Virus record (IMG/VR): IMGVR_UViG_3300042090_000130
Location: 1 to 36,586 of that record
Strand: one strand, 5' to 3'
DNA length: 36,586 nucleotides
DNA from: a virus
A program made the position numbers and the translations under genes. Within the stretch, counting starts at the first letter, position 1. The number at the start of each line of letters is the position of its first letter. This document shows, in pieces, positions 31,189-35,795 of the stretch. The notes beneath the pieces were generated by a model that worked only from the letters and a program-made list of their open reading frames with translations, was not told the DNA's origin and ran no database searches.

Positions 31189-31497
31189 TTACGGAAGCGT
31201 CTTGTTGTTCAGGAGATAGTGCAATTGCCCTGAAATCAGTGTAGAGTACACCATCACAGCCTTGTCGAGCAAGGCAATCTCGTCAAGCGTCCAGTCCGTA
31301 TTACTGTCCGCTGACCGCAATTTTAGGAATATATCAAAGCGCTTGACCTTCTCGTCAACCGGAATAGGCTGACCAGCAGGCGTAGCGTCGGCCAAAATGG
31401 CCCGTTTCAGTACCGTTTTGATAGTTACAGGGGCGTCCTCTTCGAGGACAGTCTTACCCTCTGAATCCACCAATTGGTGGGTAAAATCAATCTTCAT
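31189..31497 (-). CDS. Small late protein, phage-type, unknown function
   Basis: A 102-residue protein beginning MKIDFTHQLVDSEGKTVLEE. The layout is a strand pair, then a helix with TIKTVLKRAIL, a linker with GQPIPVDEKVKRFDIFLKLR and a C-terminal helix (TLDEIALLDKAVMVYSTLISGQLHYLL). Proteins with this MKID-x2-x-L...KxKRF-x-L...YxxLxxGQ pattern recur in phage structural regions without known function. GGAGAGG precedes ATG 31497; the upstream extension MGEA is rejected. A domain-swapped or assembly-chaperone role is possible. Confidence 0.65.
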   Translation of the reverse strand: MKIDFTHQLVDSEGKTVLEEDAPVTIKTVLKRAILADATPAGQPIPVDEKVKRFDIFLKLRSADSNTDWTLDEIALLDKAVMVYSTLISGQLHYLLNNKTLP

Positions 31498-31519
31498 AGC
31501 CTCTCCCAAGGTTATATGG

Positions 31520-31903
31520 CTAGTTTGGCCCGTTTCCGTCGCCTTTGGTCACATACACGATGCTAGGGCCAGCAGCCGAGCCAAAAGCTACGAAACTGTC
31601 AGATGCGCCGACACCGTCAATGAATGCAACCGTGCCCTTGGCTACAACCGTCGAAGGCTGACCAGTAGGCGGACTGCCTGTGACTGGAAATACCAGTGTA
31701 GGGTCAGCACCCGCTAGATTAAGCCCCGGTGTGCCGTTAGCAAAGCTATAGAAGGCGATAGCAACGTCAGTTGCGCCTGAGTTATAGACACGGGCTACCT
31801 GCCCGCCATTGAACCCTACTGGCTGCCTGGCTGGCGTATTAGAGTTAGCCACGCTCAGCGCATAGGTCAGCGTATTAGGCTTAAATGCGGATGCGTAAGC
31901 CAT
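31520..31903 (-). CDS. Small beta-rich virion-type protein
   Basis: A 127-residue Ala/Gly/Thr/Val-rich protein (AFKPNTLTYALSVANSNTPA, GGQVARVYNSGATDVAIAFY, PSTVVAKGTVAFIDGVGASD, AAGPSIVYVTKGDGNGPN). The pattern of alternating hydrophobic strands with NSG/GATD turns suggests a small beta-sandwich. Its start overlaps the stop of the gene upstream. It probably belongs with 29036-29386 and 30333-31169 as small virion surface proteins; unproven. Confidence 0.55.
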   Translation of the reverse strand: MAYASAFKPNTLTYALSVANSNTPARQPVGFNGGQVARVYNSGATDVAIAFYSFANGTPGLNLAGADPTLVFPVTGSPPTGQPSTVVAKGTVAFIDGVGASDSFVAFGSAAGPSIVYVTKGDGNGPN

Positions 31904-32190
31904 TAATTGCCACCCATCCCCGTGCCACCACCTGGGTGCATGGAGATATGCGGAACACCGCCAGAGCGCTGCTCGTGGGTGATCTTGGGCGCCATAGCGC
32001 CATTATACGCCGCAGCGTGCATAGGCGTAGCAAAGGAAGCTACCCCAGCCTTGCTATGCGGCGTGCCGCCTACGGCGGAGCCGCCATGAAACGTAGTGAG
32101 GGGCTTTGCGCCGTTGAGACTCATGTTGAAAGGATTCCTTACTGGAGAAGAGGTATTGCCCGAGGCTACTTCCGGGGTATATGCTTTCAT
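31903..32190 (-). CDS. Small His/Met/Gly-rich low-complexity protein
   Basis: A 95-residue protein (MKAYTPEVASGNTSSPVRNP, then HGGSAVGGTPHSKAGVASFA, TPMHAAAYNGAMAPKITHEQ, ending HPGGGTGMGGN). No predicted compact hydrophobic core is visible; His, Met and Gly dominate, which may suit metal binding or a flexible linker. The ends overlap both neighbours by 1-4 bases, showing it is part of the coupled late string. Confidence 0.5.
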   Translation of the reverse strand: MKAYTPEVASGNTSSPVRNPFNMSLNGAKPLTTFHGGSAVGGTPHSKAGVASFATPMHAAAYNGAMAPKITHEQRSGGVPHISMHPGGGTGMGGN

Positions 32191-32546
32191 GGCCTACCCT
32201 CCGTGCCGCCAAAGACAGTTTGCATGCCCTGCCTGTGGTCTAGGGCGTCCGGCTCCCAAAGACCTTTTGGCGGATGGTGCTCAGCCGGCTTGTCACGGCG
32301 GCCATGCATGATGTGTACAGCTTCAATACCGTGGTTTTCGTAGCTGCTACCCATTGGCGAATCGTGGTAGCCAACTGAGTGACTGGTGTGAGGATGGGCA
32401 TTGTGAAGAGTCACCTTATCGTTGCGATGTGAACCAACCATGTCCTTGTCATCAAGAACCTGGTTGTTATTGTGCTTTCCGTGGATAGGCCAAGCCTTCT
32501 CCAGCGGCGTATTACCGGCTGTGGGTACCTGACTGAACGCCTGCAT
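32187..32546 (-). CDS. Small His/Asp/Asn-rich protein
   Basis: A 119-residue protein with extreme His content (HNNNQVLDDKDMVGSHRNDK, TLHNAHPHTSHSVGYHDSPM, HIMHGRRDKPAEHHPPKGLW). It is hydrophilic and disordered-looking. His clusters separated by Gly/Asn suggest metal or pH-sensitive behaviour, but nothing specific is recognised. Start and stop overlap the flanking genes. Confidence 0.5.
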   Translation of the reverse strand: MQAFSQVPTAGNTPLEKAWPIHGKHNNNQVLDDKDMVGSHRNDKVTLHNAHPHTSHSVGYHDSPMGSSYENHGIEAVHIMHGRRDKPAEHHPPKGLWEPDALDHRQGMQTVFGGTEGRP

Positions 32547-33040
32547 TAGATATACCTCCGGTTGATGATACCTACCGGGTAGGCTTCCGCAGTGGGGCTA
32601 GACGCCTCTTCATTGCCTGCCTGTCCAACGACACCATGCGCATGCCCAATGGCTGTGGGAAACCCACCATTGTCGTCATAATCGTTGTCGTGGTATTCAT
32701 AGCCGTTCTGGTAGCCATGGATGCGGGAGTCAGGCCCGCAGCTATTCTCGAAGAACTCACGATAGTCGTCGTTCTCCTTCCAGCCGTCGAGCTTACCAGC
32801 GAGCCAGGTATAGCAGTCCTCTGTCGGGGTCATCCCCGAGATATTGGGATCCTGCGGCGGAGCCACATCCTGCAGGTCATCATCCTGCTGTGCGTGCGTA
32901 TCCGCATTGGGAGCAGAGTGCTGCGTAGCAGGGGTAGAGGAAGAGTGATTGGCCGCAGCGCCAAGCTGCGCGCGGCTGAATGTCGGGTTCTGACGATCAA
33001 ATCGCCGCGCTTGCGGACCCGTGTATCCGGGTTGAGCCAT
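32546..33040 (-). CDS. First late-operon protein, disordered N-terminus and acidic Tyr/Asp/Asn-rich middle
   Basis: A 164-residue protein. Residues 1-65 are low complexity (Gln, Ala, Ser, His). The middle is more ordered (MTPTEDCYTWLAGKLDGWKE, YREFFENSCGPDSRIHGYQN), followed by an acidic Tyr/Asp/Asn run (YEYHDNDYDDNGG) and a tail with GHAHGVVGQAGNEEASSP. It is the first gene downstream of the leftward leader and candidate late promoter; the leader repeats end at its start codon. No family is recognised. Confidence 0.55.
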   Translation of the reverse strand: MAQPGYTGPQARRFDRQNPTFSRAQLGAAANHSSSTPATQHSAPNADTHAQQDDDLQDVAPPQDPNISGMTPTEDCYTWLAGKLDGWKENDDYREFFENSCGPDSRIHGYQNGYEYHDNDYDDNGGFPTAIGHAHGVVGQAGNEEASSPTAEAYPVGIINRRYI

Positions 33041-33079
33041 ATCTGGATATACCTATCTGGATGTTATGCGTATCTGGAT
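33040..33079. repeat. Three TATCTGGAT direct repeats at the late-gene start
   Basis: The 9-bp unit TATCTGGAT occurs at 33040-33048, 33054-33062 and 33071-33079, immediately upstream of (and touching) the start codon of the first late gene. The third copy lies inside a perfect hairpin. The copies could be protein- or RNA-binding repeats controlling translation of the first late gene. Confidence 0.7.
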
Positions 33080-33129
33080 GATACGCAGAATACACTGTTC
33101 ACAGGACGAAGTTTGCCGCTGTGCGGCAA
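33067..33129 (-). other. Two perfect hairpins in the proximal late leader
   Basis: TGCGTAT / ATACGCA (33067-33087, 7-base loop) and TTGCCGC / GCGGCAA (33113-33129, 3-base loop) are both perfect 7-bp stems. Neither is followed by a T-run on either strand, so they are not simple terminators. They lie 27-90 bases upstream of the first late start codon. Confidence 0.6.
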
Positions 33130-33234
33130 CCGAGGACTGTGCAGTGCTTGTTATTCTTAGCGCCGAGAGCGTAGCCCCAAAGCGGAGCGTAGGCGCATAT
33201 TGATGTAAGTTATTGATTTATAGTAGGAAGCAGA

Positions 33235-33316
33235 GGTATCTACTAGGAGATACCGTTTCTTCGTAGGCGACTCTTGGTTGAGTCGCCGGAGAAGAACTGC
33301 TGACTACTATCAGCAG
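33235..33316 (-). ncRNA. Tandem array of three perfect 6-base-loop hairpins (structured late leader)
   Basis: Three consecutive perfect stems, each closing a 6-base loop: GGTATCT/AGATACC (33235-33254), GGCGACTC/GAGTCGCC (33266-33287) and CTGCTGA/TCAGCAG (33297-33316), with centres about 31 bases apart. The linkers flanking the middle hairpin (GTTTCTTC and GAAGAAC) are complementary with one bulge and would extend its stem. No open reading frame or T-run accompanies them. They lie just downstream of the candidate leftward promoter, so they should be transcribed as the 5' leader of the late mRNA. The strand is inferred from that promoter. Confidence 0.55.
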
Positions 33317-33352
33317 CACCCCTTCAAAAAAACTAACAAAAAAGTTTCCCCT

Positions 33353-33380
33353 ATACTACAATAGTAGCGCTTTTTGGCAA
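33353..33380 (-). promoter_or_regulatory. Candidate leftward sigma-70-type late promoter
   Basis: On the minus strand TTGCCA (33380-33375) is followed after 16 bases by TAGTAT (33358-33353). This is a 5/6 match to the -35 and a 4/6 match to the -10. It points into the hairpin-rich leader and the late operon, and nothing better is seen upstream of 33040. Poly-A/T tracts (33326-33346) lie just downstream. Confidence 0.4.
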
Positions 33381-33405
33381 GTGATGTGAGCGATTTTTAA
33401 AAATA

Positions 33406-33498
33406 GGTGGAATCCACCAAAATTTGACCCTTTTTTAGTGGAATCCACCAATCTGTCATTTCCCTAGCTGTTTGGTCGATTTCGCTTTCCGGAATCCG
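33406..33498. promoter_or_regulatory. Phased palindromic operator-like sites (TGGAATCCA family)
   Basis: GGTGGAATCCACC (33406-33418) and GTGGAATCCACC (33438-33449) are perfect palindromes around a central A with centres 31 bp apart, about three helical turns. A related CGGAATCCG (33490-33498) is centred 51 bp further, about five turns. All lie on the same face, upstream of the candidate leftward promoter. This is typical of a dimeric regulator binding cooperatively. Confidence 0.6.
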
Positions 33499-33662
33499 CC
33501 GAACGCTTTCGACGAAGATCGACGCAGATATCAGGATAGGTTAATAGGTCGCAGGAATTTGGTTGCTGCATCACAGCATTCTTACTTTTTTCCCTTTTGG
33601 CGTGGGAGTCCGGCACCCAGCCCAGCGAGGAATTCTTTTACCCGGGTACCCCTAGGTCGCAC

Positions 33663-33842
33663 TATGTTACCAAACATTAAGATTATGTAATGTTAAGCAA
33701 ACTTAATGATGCAATGCAATATAACATAACATATCGAGAAGCAGCCGCGCATGTTTAACATATTAAACACATTATGTAATGCATAAATATGCACTGAAAG
33801 AGTGCGGGTACACCATAGGCTAGGGGGCGTAATATGTTACCA
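33663..33842. repeat. AT-rich inverted/direct-repeat tract, candidate origin or control region
   Basis: A gene-free, AT-rich stretch. Inverted repeats: AACATTA/TAATGTT (33673-33694), CATTAAG/CTTAATG (33675-33708), TGTTTAA-CATA-TTAAACA (33752-33769), TGCATA/TATGCA (33780-33793) and GCACT/AGTGC (33791-33805). Direct repeats: ATTATGTAATG at 33682 and 33771, and TATGTTACCA at 33663 and 33833. Iteron-like repeats in an AT-rich gene desert next to a divergent promoter region are compatible with a replication origin or multi-site control region; neither can be shown from the sequence alone. Confidence 0.5.
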
Positions 33843-33899
33843 CTATATAATAGGTGCACAGCATAGCACAAATATTAACAGCTTGTAATGCTAGTGCTA

Positions 33900-33928
33900 T
33901 TGACATGGAGTGACAGGTATGTCACTAT
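33900..33928 (+). promoter_or_regulatory. Rightward promoter with embedded 7-4-7 operator
   Basis: A consensus -35 TTGACA (33900-33905) is followed at 17 bp by a weak -10 (CACTAT). A perfect dyad AGTGACA-GGTA-TGTCACT (33909-33926) fills the spacer, so a bound dimer would block RNA polymerase. It lies 35-60 bases upstream of the Fis-type HTH gene, suggesting autoregulation or host/phage repressor control. The 7-4-7 geometry equals that of the dyad at 33752-33769. Confidence 0.5.
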
Positions 33929-33962
33929 TACGTCACTACTAGACAAAACAGGACTACTGATT

Positions 33963-34154
33963 ATGAACAAGAGATTACGCGCAGCTATACTGAGACAGTC
34001 AACGACTGCTGAAACTGAGATAGTAGAAGCATTACGTAAGACTGGTAATAATTGGACACAAGCTGCTGATTTACTTGGAATAACGTTTAGACAGTTCAGG
34101 TATCTAATGAAGCAGCGGGGGCATGCTGTCGATGCTAGATTGTTTCACGGTTAG
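33963..34154 (+). CDS. Fis-type HTH (HTH_8) DNA-binding protein
   Basis: A 63-residue protein starting MNKRLRAAILRQ. The second half is a Fis/NtrC-type helix-turn-helix: EIVEALRKTGNNWTQAADLL followed by GITFRQFRYLMKQRG. HTH_8 domains are the DNA-binding ends of Fis and of sigma-54 enhancer-binding proteins; here it stands alone with no AAA+ or receiver domain. ATG 33963 is used because AGGA (33950-33953) precedes it; the longer frame from 33888 runs across the promoter/operator. It is the first gene of the rightward unit. It probably regulates the divergent control region or its own promoter. Confidence 0.75.
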   Translation: MNKRLRAAILRQSTTAETEIVEALRKTGNNWTQAADLLGITFRQFRYLMKQRGHAVDARLFHG

Positions 34155-34157
34155 CAA

Positions 34158-34174
34158 TTGGCACGCAGCGTGCA
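34158..34174 (+). promoter_or_regulatory. Sigma-54-like (-24/-12) promoter match
   Basis: TTGGCACG-CAGC-GTGCA keeps the invariant GG and GC with exactly 10 bases between them and matches the TTGGCACG-N4-TTGCA consensus at all but one position. It points to the gene at 34213. The same bases form a GCACGC-A-GCGTGC palindrome, so a regulator site is the alternative reading. No full enhancer-binding protein is encoded in the window. Confidence 0.5.
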
Positions 34175-34212
34175 TATACTCAGATAGGATCAATCAATAG
34201 GAGTACACAGAT

Positions 34213-34371
34213 ATGACGCAATACAAGGTAACATTACAGTTTCTGGATGGGGCACACGTGTCGTACACGATCGCCAGCGAACTTAACCTATCCGACTACA
34301 GCGCGCGGGCTACGCAATACTACGATACGGGTAGACTCTCATACATACTAGTGGAGCAATTAACGTGGTAG
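34213..34371 (+). CDS. Small soluble protein, unknown function
   Basis: A 52-residue ORF beginning MTQYKVTLQFLDGAHVSYTI and ending SYILVEQLTW. AGGAG (34199-34203) lies 9 bases upstream of the ATG. The beginning looks like a beta-hairpin (YKVTLQFLDG, HVSYTIA) and the middle like a helix (SDYSARATQYYDTG). It is the first gene after the sigma-54-like site and immediately precedes small membrane ORFs and the amidoligase. No family is recognised. Codon use resembles that of its neighbours. Confidence 0.6.
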   Translation: MTQYKVTLQFLDGAHVSYTIASELNLSDYSARATQYYDTGRLSYILVEQLTW

Positions 34372-34433
34372 CCTTCGCATTCGTTTGCATCTGGTTAACC
34401 CTATTAATCGCGGGGGATTATTATGTTAATTGA
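34365..34433 (+). CDS. 22-residue hydrophobic peptide ORF (tentative)
   Basis: A GTG-started frame overlapping the end of the previous gene, encoding VVAFAFVCIWLTLLIAGDYY plus VN and TGA. It is one short membrane helix. Its 3' end overlaps the ATG at 34423, and GGAG lies about 10 bases ahead of the GTG. Too short to be certain; it could equally be leader sequence that couples translation to the next gene. Confidence 0.25.
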   Translation: MVAFAFVCIWLTLLIAGDYYVN

Positions 34434-34656
34434 TCTAATCGTCCTGGTAGCCGGCATTTGGATGCTGTTAGTAGCCGTAGGACTGATAAGCTTGATCGTT
34501 CAGGCAGCTAATAAGGCATGCCGTGGCGTAATTGACTATAGGCCGCAAGCGGACGGTGATAGCCTGCTAAAACGTGCTATACTAGACGCCGAGTTACAGG
34601 AAATGCGCAAGCAGCGCATTGTGAATCTGTTTAATCGTTTAACCCATAGGAGCTAA
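34423..34656 (+). CDS. Small single-TM membrane protein
   Basis: A 77-residue protein: an N-terminal membrane span (LIDLIVLVAGIWMLLVAVGL, continuing ISLIVQ), then a basic juxtamembrane stretch and an amphipathic cytoplasmic-type helix (SLLKRAILDAELQEMRKQRI) ending in a basic tail. GGGGGA lies just before the ATG. It sits directly before the amidoligase, so it may anchor or regulate that module at the inner membrane. This is positional inference; no family is recognised. Confidence 0.6.
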   Translation: MLIDLIVLVAGIWMLLVAVGLISLIVQAANKACRGVIDYRPQADGDSLLKRAILDAELQEMRKQRIVNLFNRLTHRS

Positions 34657-34660
34657 TTAT

Positions 34661-35794
34661 ATGACTACGCAAGTAGAATTACCGGACGATGATAGCTTTA
34701 TCTGTCCGCAATGTGCGGAGATATCCGAGGATACTGCCCTACTTGAAGATGGCACTACATGGTGTCAAGGTTGCGCCGAAACCAGCTACGTATATTCTGA
34801 GATACAAGAGTGTTGGATAGAAGCTACCAGGGCATGCTCACTAATCGATTCTGATAGCTATGTGTCGCGGCCCTATCGCGATCGTAACTGCTACCGGAGT
34901 GAGGCGGGCGACTGGTACGAGGATGAACACAACCGCGACGAGGCAAACGACAGCTACTACGCGGACGCAGAAGTAAATGCCGATTACATCTATAGCTATC
35001 ACGCTACTACGCCGTTCGTTGTACATGGCGGATGGCCGACTGCTACGCCTAAGAATGGCTTGTGTTTTGGCGTTGAACTGGAAATGGAAAATGCCGCGTC
35101 AGATAGTCAAAGCGGCGGCGAAGACTTAGCGGCTAGATTGGGCGGTTGCGCCGGTTCCGCTAGCTTCGGGGATGGACGCTATATTCTCATGTCAGATGGC
35201 AGTCTATCGGCCAGCGGTGTTGAGCTAATCACGCTTCCCTATACATTGGAGTTTCATCAAGCTAAGTTCGGCTGGCAGAAGCTGCTAGCCAGCATTAAGA
35301 GCATTGGTAAGTCGGGCGCCGGGACAAGCAATTGCGGGATGCACGTCCATTGCAATCGTAAGGCTATTAGCGCGCTTAACTTAGGTAAGCTGTTGGTATT
35401 CGTTAACAGCAAGGCTAATGAAGAGCTAATGAAGCGAATAGCTCAGCGCGATCCGGAAGAGTGGGCGGCATTCCATCCCAAGACTATTGCGGATGGAAAG
35501 CAGATTAACGGGGACAAGTACGAGGCCGTACACCTCGGCAGGGAGACTATTGAATTCCGCATATTTAGAGGTAACTTGCGTCCAGACCGCGTACTCAAGA
35601 ATATTGAATTCTGCCATGCGGCTATCTTGTACACGCGGCAAGCCAGCATTAAGGCAATTAACACTACTACTGACTTTATCGCGTGGTTAGGCAAGAATCG
35701 TAAGACATACCCTAACCTGGTAGCGTTTCTGGCTGAGGGTAACTTTAGCAAACGCATGTCATCTAAAAACTACCCGCAGCCGGAGGAAATTTAA
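34661..35794 (+). CDS. Amidoligase (glutamine-synthetase-like fold) with N-terminal zinc ribbon
   Basis: A 377-residue protein. Residues 1-40 contain a zinc ribbon (Cys15, 18, 35, 38). A hydrophilic Asp/Tyr-rich region (~45-110) and YSYHATTPF come next, then the catalytic domain: FGVELEME (136-143), LMSDGSLSASGVELITLP (~176-193), NCGMHVHCN (224-232) and GRETIEFRIFRGNLRPDRV (293-311). The order ExE, DGS-GxE, GxHxH, ExR-x-FRG is that of the putative amidoligase family related to glutamine synthetase (PF12224), predicted to form amide/isopeptide bonds using ATP. Its pairing with a downstream glutamine amidotransferase is a known theme for the family. Substrate unknown. Confidence 0.85.
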   Translation: MTTQVELPDDDSFICPQCAEISEDTALLEDGTTWCQGCAETSYVYSEIQECWIEATRACSLIDSDSYVSRPYRDRNCYRSEAGDWYEDEHNRDEANDSYYADAEVNADYIYSYHATTPFVVHGGWPTATPKNGLCFGVELEMENAASDSQSGGEDLAARLGGCAGSASFGDGRYILMSDGSLSASGVELITLPYTLEFHQAKFGWQKLLASIKSIGKSGAGTSNCGMHVHCNRKAISALNLGKLLVFVNSKANEELMKRIAQRDPEEWAAFHPKTIADGKQINGDKYEAVHLGRETIEFRIFRGNLRPDRVLKNIEFCHAAILYTRQASIKAINTTTDFIAWLGKNRKTYPNLVAFLAEGNFSKRMSSKNYPQPEEI

Positions 35795-35795
35795 T

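Noticed and set aside
30612-31244. A 210-residue plus-strand frame antisense to the beta-rich virion gene
   Set aside because: Arg/Ser/Val-rich antisense filler, no ribosome site, opposite to the late transcription direction.
33235-33316. The tandem hairpins as intrinsic terminators
   Set aside because: None of the three is directly followed by a T-run on either strand.
33472-33690. A 72-residue TTG-started ORF in the control region
   Set aside because: Overlaps the third palindrome and the AT-rich repeat tract, lacks a convincing ribosome site, and reads as random Arg/Ser/Phe/Pro sequence.
33888-33962. N-terminal extension of the Fis-type HTH gene from ATG 33888
   Set aside because: It would place coding sequence across the TTGACA promoter and the 7-4-7 operator; ATG 33963 has its own AGGA.
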